Assembly (NCBI RefSeq): GCF_014646995.1
Contig: NZ_BMOI01000003.1
Location: forward strand, 62,001 to 126,000
Reading direction: 5' to 3'
DNA: 64,000 nucleotides
Source: Curtobacterium luteum
GTDB lineage: Bacteria; Actinomycetota; Actinomycetes; Actinomycetales; Microbacteriaceae
Shown one piece after another: positions 39,803 to 48,096 of this stretch; position 1 is the first letter of the stretch; each line of letters opens with the position of its first letter. A model generated the notes under the pieces. It saw nothing but the letters and a program-made list of their open reading frames with translations, ran no database searches and was not told the origin of the DNA. The translations under genes and the position numbers were made by a program.

Positions 39803-39990
39803 CTCGCACGGTGCGAGGCGGGGCGAGGTCCGGGAGGCACCGCGCGCGCCTCGCACGGTGCGAGGGCGGCACAGCACGGTGCGAGGTTTCGCGCACGGTG
39901 CGGGGCGCTGGCCCTCGCACCGTGCGCGATTCCTCGCACCGAGCGACAGCGCGCCCGCACCGAGCGACAGCGCGCCTGCGCCGCGTGCGC
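39803..39990. repeat. Cluster of CTCGCACGGTGCGAG palindromes and a tandem repeat
   Basis: Copies or partial copies of CTCGCACGGTGCGAG lie at 39803-39817, 39850-39864, 39874-39885 and 39893-39902, with an inverted copy near 39914-39930. The last two form a ~19-bp stem. A CGCACCGAGCGACAGCGCGC unit is then repeated twice in tandem from about 39935. The cluster fills the 237-bp gap between convergent mntH and the DUF427 gene. Confidence 0.7.
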
Positions 39991-40022
39991 CAAGCGCGCC
40001 CCCGCGCCGCGCCCCCACCCGC

Positions 40023-40325
40023 CTACTCGACGACCTTGACGTCCTTCCAGAACGCGACGTAGCCCGAGTAGTCCTTGCCCACCCGGTCGAACGACGACGG
40101 GATCGGCGTCGGGTACGACCACGCCCGGTCCTGCAGCTGCTGCCCGTCGACGTTCACGGTGTAGTACTGCGTGTCGCCCTTCCACGGGCAGTGGTACTGC
40201 GTCGGGCTCTCGGTGAGAAGCTCGGTCTTCACGCTCGACGGCGGGAAGTACCAGTTGCCCTCGATCTGGATGAGGTCGTCCTTGTCGCTCTCCGCGATCA
40301 CGGTGTCGCCGACGACTGCCTTCAT
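40023..40325 (-). CDS. DUF427 family protein
   Basis: 100 residues from ATG 40325, with AAGGAG upstream. Matches the small beta-rich DUF427 fold: MKAVVGDTVIAESDKDDLIQIEGNWYFPPSSV, then YHCPWKGDTQYYTVNVDG and AWSYPTP near the C-terminus. These proteins are common in actinobacteria and have no established activity. Likely cytoplasmic. The gene lies 37 nt from the ComB-like gene on the same strand and may be co-transcribed. Confidence 0.9.
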   Translation of the reverse strand: MKAVVGDTVIAESDKDDLIQIEGNWYFPPSSVKTELLTESPTQYHCPWKGDTQYYTVNVDGQQLQDRAWSYPTPIPSSFDRVGKDYSGYVAFWKDVKVVE

Positions 40326-40362
40326 GACGTGCTCCTTGCTCGGTCCGTTGACACCCCGGACG

Positions 40363-40941
40363 CTACGCCCGCAGGGTGACGAGTTCCCCACCGCGCGTCA
40401 CGGCGGCGTGGACGACGGTCGGCTCGAGTGCCCGCGCCGCCTCCGAGGCCGACACGAGGTGCTTCACCGCACGTCGGAGCCCCGTGTACGCCGCACAGGC
40501 GGCAGCGGTCTCCGGCGAGGTGTGGTCGATCCCCTCCGCGGCGAGCGCGTCGGCGACGGCACCGGCCGCGAGGAGGTCCTCGACCGCGAAGTCCGGCGAC
40601 TCGGGAGCGTCCCACGGCTCCCCCGCGGCGTCCGCCGCGTCCGAGTGGGCAGCGTGGTCGGTCCCGGCGGCGACGATCGCGACGACGCAGCGGTCACCGC
40701 GGTCGGCCTGGAGGCGCGTCACACGTCCGGCGATCGCGGTCGCGTTGCCGAGGTGGCCGAGCACCACCTCCGGGCCGTCGGGCAAGGCGGCGACGACCTG
40801 ACGGAGCGCCTGGTCGTGGTGCTCGGACGTCGGGAGGACGTCGACCCACACGAGCAGGTGGGCATCCTGCGCGATGCGCGCGGCGCCGGCGACGCCCCAC
40901 GCGAACCGGACCTGGTACTGCTGCTGCGTGCGTGCTGCCAC
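40363..40941 (-). CDS. ComB-like 2-phosphosulfolactate phosphatase family protein
   Basis: 192 residues from GTG 40941; TACCCT lies 7 nt upstream (leaderless type). It follows the ComB pattern: an opening QVRFAWGVAGAARIA, a V.VDVL strand, VVLGHLGNATAIAG in place of the usual TTTNGT-type stretch, and a final FAVEDLLAAGAVADAL helix. ComB makes sulfolactate in coenzyme M synthesis in archaea, but actinobacteria do not make coenzyme M, so the substrate here is unknown. A copy of the dispersed repeat motif lies inside the coding region at 40704-40717. Confidence 0.65.
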   Translation of the reverse strand: MAARTQQQYQVRFAWGVAGAARIAQDAHLLVWVDVLPTSEHHDQALRQVVAALPDGPEVVLGHLGNATAIAGRVTRLQADRGDRCVVAIVAAGTDHAAHSDAADAAGEPWDAPESPDFAVEDLLAAGAVADALAAEGIDHTSPETAAACAAYTGLRRAVKHLVSASEAARALEPTVVHAAVTRGGELVTLRA

Positions 40942-41037
40942 GCGCACCAGGGTAGCCGTCCACACGCCCCTGTCCGTCTCCACAGGTCGTCGCCGGAGAC
41001 GGCTCGGTGACGGGTGGTGACCGTAGGATTCCGTCTC

Positions 41038-41670
41038 ATGGAGATCGCCCCCGTACCCACTCTGACCGGCGACCGCGTGACGCTCGAACCCCTCGGGTCG
41101 GAGCACGCGGACGACCTGCGGGCGGCGGTCACCGACGGCGACCTGTGGCGTACCTGGTACACCTCGATCCCGGCCCCGGCGCAGGTCGAGGCGGAGATCG
41201 AGCGCCGTCTCGCCGAGCACGAGGCGGGTCGGATGGTGCCGTTCGCCGTCCGTGACCGCCCGACCGGTCGCGTGGTCGGGTCGACGACGTTCATGAACGT
41301 CGACCGGGCGAACCGTCGCGTCGAGATCGGGTCGACGTTCCTCGCCCGGTCGGCGCAGCGCACGGGCATCAACACCGAGGCGAAGCTGCTGCAGCTCTCG
41401 CACGCGTTCGAGTCGTGGCAGTGCATCGCCGTCGAGTTCCGGACGCACTTCCACAACCAGCAGTCACGGGCGGCGATCGAGGGCCTCGGCGCGAAGCAGG
41501 ACGGCGTGCTCCGGAGCCACCAGATCGGCCGCGACGGCACCCTGCGCGACACGGTCGTGTTCTCGATCACGGCGGCCGAGTGGCCGACGGTCCGGATGTC
41601 GCTGGCCGAGCGGCTGCGGCGGCACGACCGGGCCGAGGGCTCGCGCCGGCGCTCCGCACGCCACGCCTGA
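41038..41670 (+). CDS. GNAT N-acetyltransferase (RimJ/RimL-like)
   Basis: 210 residues from ATG 41038, 8 nt after TAGGAT. Acetyltransf_3-type GNAT domain: LTGDRVTLEPLGSEHADDL at the start, VGSTTFMNVDRANRRVEIG for strands 4-5, QRTGINTEAKLLQLSHAFE for the acetyl-CoA loop helix, and HFHNQQSRAAIEGLGAKQDG. The standard R/Q-x-x-G-x-G/A loop is degenerate (QRTGIN). Likely acylates a protein N-terminus or small amine; not assignable. Confidence 0.85.
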   Translation: MEIAPVPTLTGDRVTLEPLGSEHADDLRAAVTDGDLWRTWYTSIPAPAQVEAEIERRLAEHEAGRMVPFAVRDRPTGRVVGSTTFMNVDRANRRVEIGSTFLARSAQRTGINTEAKLLQLSHAFESWQCIAVEFRTHFHNQQSRAAIEGLGAKQDGVLRSHQIGRDGTLRDTVVFSITAAEWPTVRMSLAERLRRHDRAEGSRRRSARHA

Positions 41671-41735
41671 GCCGGCGTCCGGCGTCAGCAGGGCTGCGCG
41701 CGCCCGTCACAGTCTGCCCGCGTAGCGTCGATCGC

Positions 41736-42215
41736 ATGCACGTGGGTCTCCGAACCGTCCTCGACGCACCGGTCGACGCTGTCCGTGACGCGCTCCTCTC
41801 GCCGTCCGTGATGGTCGCGGTCACGAAGCCGTTCCTGCGCTACCGGTCACGGGCGCCCCAGGGCTTCCCGGAGCGCTGGACGCCCGGCACGCCGCACCCG
41901 ATCGCCGCGGACGCCTTCGGCCTGTTCCCGAGCGGCGACACCCACGTGGACATCGACCTGTACGAGGTGCAGGGCGTCCCGGTGCAGCGCGACAACGGCG
42001 GCGGGGTGTCGGGGCTGTTCGGACGGATGACGATGGCGCACCGGATGGCGACCGTCGACCTCGGCGACGGCACGACCCTGCTGCTCGACCGGCTGACCTA
42101 CCGGATGCGGCCCGCGTTCCTCGGTCTCCTGCTCTGGCCGGGCATGTGGGTCATCTGGCAGTGGCGCGCCCTGCGGATGCGACAGCTCGCCCCGACGTGG
42201 CGCCGCCCGGCGTGA
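41736..42215 (+). CDS. SRPBCC/START-like lipid-binding-fold protein
   Basis: 159 residues from ATG 41736, 7 nt after TAGCGT. The start LRTVLDAPVDAVRDALLSPSVMVAVTKPFLRYR and the long strand GTTLLLDRLTYRMRP followed by a terminal helix with a WQWR segment fit the helix-grip SRPBCC fold. An LLLWPGMWVIWQW run may be membrane-associated. Ligand unknown. Confidence 0.65.
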   Translation: MHVGLRTVLDAPVDAVRDALLSPSVMVAVTKPFLRYRSRAPQGFPERWTPGTPHPIAADAFGLFPSGDTHVDIDLYEVQGVPVQRDNGGGVSGLFGRMTMAHRMATVDLGDGTTLLLDRLTYRMRPAFLGLLLWPGMWVIWQWRALRMRQLAPTWRRPA

Positions 42216-42294
42216 CCGCGTGTCCCGGCTCCGACCCGCCCGACCCGCGGGGTCGTGCTGGCACCGGCGAGCGCGCCGGGCGTAGCCTGAACGG

Positions 42295-42960
42295 GTGAGC
42301 GACCTGCGAGCAGGACACGAGCCCCGGACCGTCGACGCGTCCGTCGACCCGACGGTCGCGACCACCCTCGCGACGATCGACTGGCGCCGGATGACGTTCG
42401 ACCTGTACCGGCGGGTCCGCGCGACACCGGACCCGGAGACCGCGCACGCGATGTGGCGCGAGACGCGGGATGCGATGTACGCCGACCACCCGGCCTCACC
42501 GCTGCTGCCCGAGGACGCGGCCGACTTCGAGTCGCTGCCGGTCCCCACCTACGACCCGGACTGGCGCTTCCGTGCGCGCATCGAACCGACGGAGCCGCAG
42601 GCGATGGACGTCGAGACGGGCACGGACGGCATCGTGCACTTCGACCGGCTCGGCGTGGTGCGGATCCCGGGTGTCGGCTCGCTCGACGTGTGGTCGCACG
42701 GCGGCTACGCGGGCGGCATCTTCGTCCCGGTGAAGGACGCCAGCGCGGGGAAGGCCCGCGGCACCTACGGCGGTGGCCGCTACCTGCTCGACACGATCAA
42801 GGGCGCGGACCTCGGCGGCGACGACGACGAGCTCGTGCTCGACTTCAACTTCGCGTACAACCCGTCCTGCGCGTACGACCCGGCGTGGGCGTGTCCGCTC
42901 GCTCCCCCGGGCAACACCGTGTCCGTCCCCATCCCCGTCGGCGAGCAGTACGACTTCTAG
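42295..42960 (+). CDS. DUF1684 family protein
   Basis: 221 residues from GTG 42295, 6 nt after TAGCCT. Characteristic DUF1684 features: FDVRD-like SLDVWSHGGYAGGIFVPVKDASAG, GTYGGGRYLLDTIKGADLG, and the near-terminal LDFNFAYNPSCAYDPAWACPLAPPGNTVSVPIPVGE. The function of the family is not established. It is 10 nt upstream of the GntR gene and likely shares its transcript. Confidence 0.9.
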   Translation: MSDLRAGHEPRTVDASVDPTVATTLATIDWRRMTFDLYRRVRATPDPETAHAMWRETRDAMYADHPASPLLPEDAADFESLPVPTYDPDWRFRARIEPTEPQAMDVETGTDGIVHFDRLGVVRIPGVGSLDVWSHGGYAGGIFVPVKDASAGKARGTYGGGRYLLDTIKGADLGGDDDELVLDFNFAYNPSCAYDPAWACPLAPPGNTVSVPIPVGEQYDF

Positions 42961-42970
42961 CGAGGTGCAG

Positions 42971-43330
42971 ATGAACGGTCTGGTGGCACTCGACCGCGGC
43001 GGCAGCGTCCCGCCGTTCGAGCAGGTCCGCGCGCAGATCGCAGCGCAGATCCAGGCGGGCTACCTCGTCGACGGCGAGCGGCTCCCGAGCGTCCGTGGGC
43101 TCGCGGACGAGCTGGGACTCGCGGCGGGCACGGTCGCGCGGGCGTACCAGCTGTTGGAGGAGTCCGGGCTGGTGCACACCGCACGGGGCGCCGGAACGCG
43201 GGTGGTCCGGCCGGCGGCGGTCCCGCCCGAGGTCGCCGAGGCGGCACACGCGCTCGCGGTGGCCGCGCGGGGCGCCGGGCTGTCGGCGGACCAGGCAGCC
43301 GCCGCCGTGCACGAGGCCTGGCCCGCCTGA
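42971..43330 (+). CDS. GntR/YtrA-type transcriptional regulator
   Basis: 119 residues, ATG 42971 with GAGGTG upstream. N-terminal winged helix typical of GntR (PPFEQVRAQIAAQIQAGYLVDGERLPSVRGLADELGLAAGTVARAYQLLEESGLVHTARGAGTRVV), followed by a short helical tail of about 45 residues as in the YtrA subfamily. No ABC transporter, the usual YtrA target, is adjacent. Confidence 0.92.
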   Translation: MNGLVALDRGGSVPPFEQVRAQIAAQIQAGYLVDGERLPSVRGLADELGLAAGTVARAYQLLEESGLVHTARGAGTRVVRPAAVPPEVAEAAHALAVAARGAGLSADQAAAAVHEAWPA

Positions 43331-43484
43331 CGCGACCGTCGAGGCGGGGCCGTCCGCGCCTCCCGGCCGACCAGGCGCCCCGACCACGCGACCGTCGAGG
43401 CGGGGGCGTCCGCGCCTCCCGGCCGACCAGGCGCCCGATCACGTGACCGGCGGGGCGGGAGCGACCCGAGCCTCCCGGCCGACC
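43331..43484. repeat. Three tandem copies of a 55-56-bp repeat
   Basis: Units start at 43331, 43387 and 43442. The first two are nearly identical and the third is diverged. Each contains GACCGTCGAGGCGGGG and GCGCCTCCCGGCCGACC, a variant of the dispersed motif. They fill the convergent gap between the GntR gene and the glycosidase-like gene. Confidence 0.8.
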
Positions 43485-43500
43485 GTGCCGCGGCACGGCG

Positions 43501-44325
43501 TCAGCAGTGCTCGAACACGTACGCGTCGTCGCGCGGCGTCACGAGGTCGCGATCCCGGAGGATCGTCATCGCCGGCCGCTTCGTCGACGCGCACACCCTG
43601 GACCACGGCCGCCTGCTGTTGTCGGTGTACTCGACGTCGATGACGCGCTTCCCGTACGCCTTCGTGTAGGCGCCGCACTCCTGGTAGACGAAGCACTCCT
43701 CGGCGACGACGAAGTCGAAGCCGGTCTGCTTCCGTCCCGACGCCCCGAGCTGCGGGGTGTTCTTCTGCCCGACCGCGAGCTGCTTGCCGTGCCCGACCCG
43801 CACGAGCGCGGCGGCGAGCGCGAGGTTCCCGGAGCGGGTGAGCTTGCCCTTCGACCGTGTCCACGAGTCGAGGTTGTCGAACTCGACGGCGTCGAAGCCC
43901 CGCTCGGCGCACCGGGCGACCGTCTTCGTCAGCACCCGCACGATCGTCGCCCGCTTGGCTCCGGTCGTGGTGTCGAGGAGCATCTCGTCCGGCCAGTCCG
44001 GGTCGGACACCGGCGTGCCCTTCCGGTCACGGAGGATCGCCGTGGGGTGGTCCCGCTTCCACATCGCCGCGTCCTCCGGCTGGGTCTGGAACCCGTTGAC
44101 GTAGCAGATCGAGTACGTCCCCGTCGCCGGGCGTGCGGTGCTGTCGCGCTCGACGATGGTGACGCCCTGCGGAGGGGTGTACGAGCCACCGAGCTGGTAG
44201 TCGGGGATGCCCGAGGTCGGCAGGTTCCGGTACGAGGACGCGGGTGCCGCGGTGGCGCAGGACGCCGTGCCGAGGACCGCGACGAGCGCGGTGGCGACGG
44301 TCAGGAGGACGGTTCCGGAGCGCAC
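43501..44325 (-). CDS. Secreted TM1410/endo-alpha-1,4-polygalactosaminidase-like glycosidase
   Basis: 274 residues from GTG 44325 with GGGAGGA upstream. Signal peptide of about 27 residues with a possible lipobox (ASCA). The mature part follows the DUF297/GH114-type (beta/alpha)8 pattern: YSICYVNGFQTQP, DWPDEMLLDTTT, RCAERGFDAVEFDNLDSW (probable catalytic acid in EFDN), GQKNTPQL, DFVVAEECFVYQECGAY and VIDVEYTD. Such enzymes cleave galactosamine-rich exopolysaccharide. Confidence 0.88.
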   Translation of the reverse strand: MRSGTVLLTVATALVAVLGTASCATAAPASSYRNLPTSGIPDYQLGGSYTPPQGVTIVERDSTARPATGTYSICYVNGFQTQPEDAAMWKRDHPTAILRDRKGTPVSDPDWPDEMLLDTTTGAKRATIVRVLTKTVARCAERGFDAVEFDNLDSWTRSKGKLTRSGNLALAAALVRVGHGKQLAVGQKNTPQLGASGRKQTGFDFVVAEECFVYQECGAYTKAYGKRVIDVEYTDNSRRPWSRVCASTKRPAMTILRDRDLVTPRDDAYVFEHC

Positions 44326-44387
44326 CCCCGAATCCTCCCACGCGGTCGGCGAACGCGCAGGACCCCCGGTCCGAGGGGGTCGTCCGC

Positions 44388-44602
44388 TATGCTTGCGGTA
44401 CTCGAGGCGCCGATCGCCTCGTGCGTCGTACGGACGCCCCGACTCCCGACCACCTGCGTGGTCGATGATCGAGCACCTCACGGAGGTGCCCAGGCTTCTC
44501 TGCTGCGGCGACTGCGCCAGCCACCACCGGCGGCGCGCATCCCGCCCGCGCACTGCATCGCACGTGCGCCCACAGCCGGCCCGACCGGCTGGGAAGGTCA
44601 CG
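44388..44602 (+). promoter_or_regulatory. Promoter and long leader of the DEAD-box helicase gene
   Basis: TATGCT (44388-44393) is a good -10 candidate, giving a leader of about 200 nt. The leader contains CACCTC-ACG-GAGGTG near 44475-44490 and AGCCGG...CCGGCT at about 44575-44591, immediately before the GGGAAGG ribosome site at 44591-44597. Long structured leaders on DEAD-box helicase genes are known in other bacteria, often for cold or autoregulation. Upstream, GACCCCC/GGGGGTC (44361-44381) forms another hairpin. Confidence 0.5.
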
Positions 44603-46276
44603 ATGACCGACACCATGCAAGACACCCGTTTCTCCGACCTCGGCGTCCCCGCGCCGATGGTCGACGTCCTCGCCCAGCAGGGCAAGGAGACCGCGTTCCC
44701 GATCCAGGCCGACACCCTCCCGGACTCGCTCCGTGGCAAGGACGTGCTCGGCCGCGGTCGCACCGGCTCCGGCAAGACCATCGCGTTCGCGATCCCGCTC
44801 GCCGCGCGCCTCGCCGCCAGCGGACGCAAGCGTCGCGCCGGACGCCCGCGCGCCCTCGTGCTCGCCCCGACCCGTGAGCTCGCGACGCAGATCGACGCGA
44901 CCCTCGCGCCGCTCGCCAAGGCCATGGGCCTGAACACGACCACCATCTTCGGCGGCGTCGGTCAGGGCCGTCAGGTCGACGCCCTGCGCGGCGGCGTGGA
45001 CATCGTCGTCGCGTGCCCGGGCCGGCTCGCCGACCTCATGCAGCAGGGCCACGTGAACCTCGGCGACATCGAGGTCACCGTCCTCGACGAGGCGGACCAC
45101 ATGGCCGACATGGGCTTCCTGCCGGGCGTGACGAAGATCATGCAGGCGACACCCGAGCAGGGGCAGCGACTCCTGTTCTCCGCCACGCTCGACAACGGCG
45201 TGGACAAGCTCGTCAAGAAGTTCCTACACGACCCGGTGATGCACTCCGTCGACGAGGCGAACAGCCCCGTCGAGGCGATGACCCACCACCTGTTCGAGGT
45301 CCCGGACGCCGACGCGAAGAAGGACCTCGTCCGGACGCTCGCCTCGGGCTCCGGTCGTCGCATCATGTTCATGCGCACGAAGCACCACGCGAAGCGCCTG
45401 GCGAAGCAGCTCACCAGCTCGGGCATTCCGGCGGTCGACCTGCAGGGCAACCTGTCGCAGGGCGCCCGGGAGCGCAACCTCGCCAAGTTCTCCTCCGGTG
45501 AGGCGCTCGTCCTCGTCGCCACCGACGTCGCCGCCCGCGGTGTGCACGTCGACAACGTCGAGCTCGTCGTCCACGTGGACCCGCCGACCGAGCACAAGGC
45601 GTACCTGCACCGTTCGGGCCGCACCGCGCGCGCGGGGTCCTCGGGCGACGTGGTGACGATCTCGCTGCCGGCCGAGCGCCGCGACGTCGCACAGATGATG
45701 CGCGCCGCGGCGATCAAGGTCGCGCCGCAGCAGGTCACGTCTGCCTCGCCGGCCGTCACCGAGCTCGTCGGCGAGGTCGCTCCGATCCGCCACGTGGCCC
45801 CGGAGCAGCCGGCCCAGCAGCAGCGCGCGCCGAAGCAGCGCTCGGTCGAGTCCGAGGGCACGGGCGGCGGTCGTCGCCGTGGCCGCGGCGGTCGGTCGGG
45901 AGGCACGGCCCAGGCCGCGCAGTCCGCATCCGCCACCGGGGCGGCCGGCTCCGGCACCCGCCGTGGTGGTCGCCCGGCGGAGGCTGAGGGCGGTCGCGGC
46001 GGGCAGCGCTCCGAGGGTGGCCGTGGCGCGCAGCGCTCCGACGCCTCGGGCGGGCGTCGCGGGGGCCGCGGGTCCGAAGCCGCCGCGTCCGGCGGCCAGC
46101 GCCGCGGCGGCAGCCGCCGAGCCTCGAGCGACGTCGTCCGGGGCGGTTCCGCGCCGGTGTGGTCGTCCGAGGGTGGCTACGCCGCGGGTCGCGGGGCCGG
46201 CCCCGAGTCGGGCGCGGGCCGTCGTCGTGGGTCGCGTCGCGCCTCCCGTCCGGCCGGCGCTGCCGACCGTCACTGA
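44603..46276 (+). CDS. DEAD-box ATP-dependent RNA helicase (RhlE/DeaD-like)
   Basis: 557 residues from ATG 44603. The helicase core shows the Q motif (FPIQADTLP), motif I (GRTGSGKT, K58), Ib, motif II DEAD, motif III SAT, and motifs V and VI (ATDVAARGVHVDN, HRSGRTARAG). After about residue 410 comes a Gly/Arg/Ser-rich disordered tail (repeats like GGRGGQRSEGGRGAQRS) that probably binds RNA. Remodels RNA duplexes in ribosome biogenesis and mRNA decay. Confidence 0.95.
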   Translation: MTDTMQDTRFSDLGVPAPMVDVLAQQGKETAFPIQADTLPDSLRGKDVLGRGRTGSGKTIAFAIPLAARLAASGRKRRAGRPRALVLAPTRELATQIDATLAPLAKAMGLNTTTIFGGVGQGRQVDALRGGVDIVVACPGRLADLMQQGHVNLGDIEVTVLDEADHMADMGFLPGVTKIMQATPEQGQRLLFSATLDNGVDKLVKKFLHDPVMHSVDEANSPVEAMTHHLFEVPDADAKKDLVRTLASGSGRRIMFMRTKHHAKRLAKQLTSSGIPAVDLQGNLSQGARERNLAKFSSGEALVLVATDVAARGVHVDNVELVVHVDPPTEHKAYLHRSGRTARAGSSGDVVTISLPAERRDVAQMMRAAAIKVAPQQVTSASPAVTELVGEVAPIRHVAPEQPAQQQRAPKQRSVESEGTGGGRRRGRGGRSGGTAQAAQSASATGAAGSGTRRGGRPAEAEGGRGGQRSEGGRGAQRSDASGGRRGGRGSEAAASGGQRRGGSRRASSDVVRGGSAPVWSSEGGYAAGRGAGPESGAGRRRGSRRASRPAGAADRH

Positions 46277-46401
46277 GGCTCGTCGTCCCCCGGACCTCGA
46301 CGTCCCCTCCGAACGTGCTCGGGCGTCGGGCGTATGTTCGCCTGCACCGGACGCCGCGCGAGCGGCCGACGGGGAATCGTCCGTCGTTGGAAGGGGACCG
46401 T

Positions 46402-46602
46402 ATGGCTGGCAGCGAAGAGAACCACACCGGCGAGAAGCTCGTCGGCAAGGTCAAGGAAGGCGTCGGCAACCTCACCGGCAACGACAAGCTGAAGGCCGAG
46501 GGTCAGACCGACCAGGCCAAGGCGTCGGCCAAGCAGGGCGTCGACGACGTGAAGGACGCGGCGCACGGCGTCGCCGACTCCCTCCGCGACGAGAAGCACT
46601 GA
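46402..46602 (+). CDS. CsbD family stress protein
   Basis: 66 residues, ATG 46402 with GGAAGGGG upstream. Hydrophilic, Lys/Asp/Ala-rich helices with the CsbD signature (GEKLVGKVKEGVGNLTGNDKLKAEGQTDQAKA). CsbD-like proteins are abundant general-stress proteins without a known biochemical activity. Followed by a strong hairpin. Confidence 0.95.
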   Translation: MAGSEENHTGEKLVGKVKEGVGNLTGNDKLKAEGQTDQAKASAKQGVDDVKDAAHGVADSLRDEKH

Positions 46603-46625
46603 AGCCGGTCACACCGACCGAGCTG

Positions 46626-46661
46626 CGGAGCCCCCGGGACCATGTGGTCCCGGGGGCTCCG
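46626..46661 (+). terminator. Terminator of the csbD-like gene
   Basis: Perfect 17-bp stem (46626-46642 with 46645-46661) and a 2-nt nominal loop, 24 nt after the stop. Confidence 0.85.
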
Positions 46662-46744
46662 TCGTGTGTGGGCCGGGCGTGTGCGCGGGGCGGGCGTGTG
46701 CGTCGCGCGGACGTGCGCGTCGCGGCCGCGGTCTGAGGTCCGCA

Positions 46745-46808
46745 CAGCCGAAGTCGACTCGCACAACGGTTTCGCGCAGTGCGGAGCGACTTCGGTTGTG
46801 CGGTGCCA
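46745..46808. repeat. CCGAAGTCG inverted-repeat element, copy 1
   Basis: Element with ends GCACAGCCGAAGTCG and CGACTTCGGTTGTGC around a centre ACAACGGTTTCGCGCAG, about 62 bp. A second, diverged copy is at 58153-58213. Both lie between convergent genes. Confidence 0.7.
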
Positions 46809-46856
46809 CGCGGCACCGCCGTGATCGTGCGTCGGCAGGCGCGCCGAGCGTGTCCG

Positions 46857-47399
46857 CTAGTGCAGCGCGCCGACCGAGGCGAGTCCCGCACGGAGCAGCG
46901 CCCCGCGGCCGCCCTCCATCTCGTCGGCCACGGCGTCGGACGCGGCCTCCATCGGGCTCATCCACGTGAGCTCGAGGGCGTCCTGCCGCGGCTCGCACGT
47001 CCCCGTCACCGGGACGACGTACGCGAGGGAGATCGCGTGCTGCCGCTCGTCGGTGTACACGGACGCGCCGGGCAGCGGGAAGTACTCGGCGACCGTGAAG
47101 GGCGTCGGGCTCGAGGGCAGCTGCGGGAACGCCATCGGCCCGAGGTCCTTCTCGAGGTGCCGGAACAGCGCCGTGCGGATCGACTCGCCGTACATCACCC
47201 GCCCGGAGACGAGCGTGCGCGCGATCGACCCGCTGGGAGCGACGCGGAGCAGCACCCCGACCTCCGTGACGACGCCGAGGCCGTCCGTGCGGACCGGGAT
47301 CGCCTCGACGTAGCAGATCGGCAGGCGGCGGCGGATGTTCGCGAGTTCCTCGTCGGACAGCCAGCCGGAGTCGGGGTCGGGGGTGCGCAGCGAGGCCAT
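46857..47399 (-). CDS. NUDIX-fold protein (DUF4916-like)
   Basis: 180 residues from ATG 47399, 6 nt after TAGACA. NUDIX-like fold: ICYVEAIPVRTDGLGVVTEVGVLLRVAPSG, then GRVMYGESIRTALFRHLEKDLGPM in place of the Nudix box. The REUxEExG core is RHLEKDLG, so two of the metal-binding Glu are replaced and hydrolase activity is doubtful. DUF4916 members of actinobacteria show this. Role unknown. Confidence 0.8.
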   Translation of the reverse strand: MASLRTPDPDSGWLSDEELANIRRRLPICYVEAIPVRTDGLGVVTEVGVLLRVAPSGSIARTLVSGRVMYGESIRTALFRHLEKDLGPMAFPQLPSSPTPFTVAEYFPLPGASVYTDERQHAISLAYVVPVTGTCEPRQDALELTWMSPMEAASDAVADEMEGGRGALLRAGLASVGALH

Positions 47400-47459
47400 G
47401 CACCGTGTCTACCAGGCACGGCAGCGAGTTCGACGGACGCCACGGCTAGCGTTGGCCGC

Positions 47460-48083
47460 ATGATCGACAGCGAGCTCGTGCAGCGGACCCGTGGCCCGTC
47501 CGAGCGTGCGGGCACCCCGCTGCTCGTCGCGATGCACGGGGTGGGGTCGAACGAGCGCGACCTGCTCGGACTCGCACCCGCGCTGCCGCCCGCGTGGACC
47601 GTCGCCTCGCTGCGGGCGCCGCTCGAGTGGGGCCCGGGGTACGCGTGGTACCCGCTCGGCACACCGGGGTCGCCCGCGCTCGGCCCCGTGGACGAGGCGG
47701 TGGCCGCGGTGCTCGACTGGATCGACGCCGTCGCCGCCGACCACCCGCGCATCGGGTTGCTCGGGTTCTCGCAGGGCGGGTCGATGGCGTTGCAGGCGCT
47801 GCGAGCGCGGCCGGCGGGCTTCGCGTTCGCGGTGTCGTTGTCGGGGTTCGTGGTGCCGGGCGTCACGGACTCCCGGGACGAGGCCGTGGCAGCCGTCCGT
47901 CCGCGCGTGTTCCTCGGCCACGGCGACCTCGACCCGGTGATCCCGGCGGAGGCGACCGCTCGGACGCAGGTGTGGGCCGCGGCGCACACCGAGGTGACCG
48001 ATCGGGAGTACGCGGGACTGCCGCACGCGGTGTCGGCCGCGGAGCTGGCCGACGTCGCCGCGTTCGTGGGCGACGGCGCGTAG
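47460..48083 (+). CDS. Carboxylesterase/phospholipase-type alpha/beta hydrolase
   Basis: 207 residues from ATG 47460, 7 nt after TAGCGT. Small single-domain serine hydrolase of the YpfH/carboxylesterase 2 type. LLVAMHGVGSNERDLL gives the oxyanion region, GFSQGGS the nucleophile S104, GHGDLDPVIP the acid, and GLPHAVS the His. Cytoplasmic. The natural ester is unknown; related enzymes hydrolyse short acyl esters. Confidence 0.9.
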   Translation: MIDSELVQRTRGPSERAGTPLLVAMHGVGSNERDLLGLAPALPPAWTVASLRAPLEWGPGYAWYPLGTPGSPALGPVDEAVAAVLDWIDAVAADHPRIGLLGFSQGGSMALQALRARPAGFAFAVSLSGFVVPGVTDSRDEAVAAVRPRVFLGHGDLDPVIPAEATARTQVWAAAHTEVTDREYAGLPHAVSAAELADVAAFVGDGA

Positions 48084-48096
48084 CGCCGCGCAGGGC

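Noticed and set aside
43331-43484. Tandem units considered as a CRISPR array
   Set aside because: Units are directly adjacent with no variable spacers, vary in sequence, and no cas gene is nearby.
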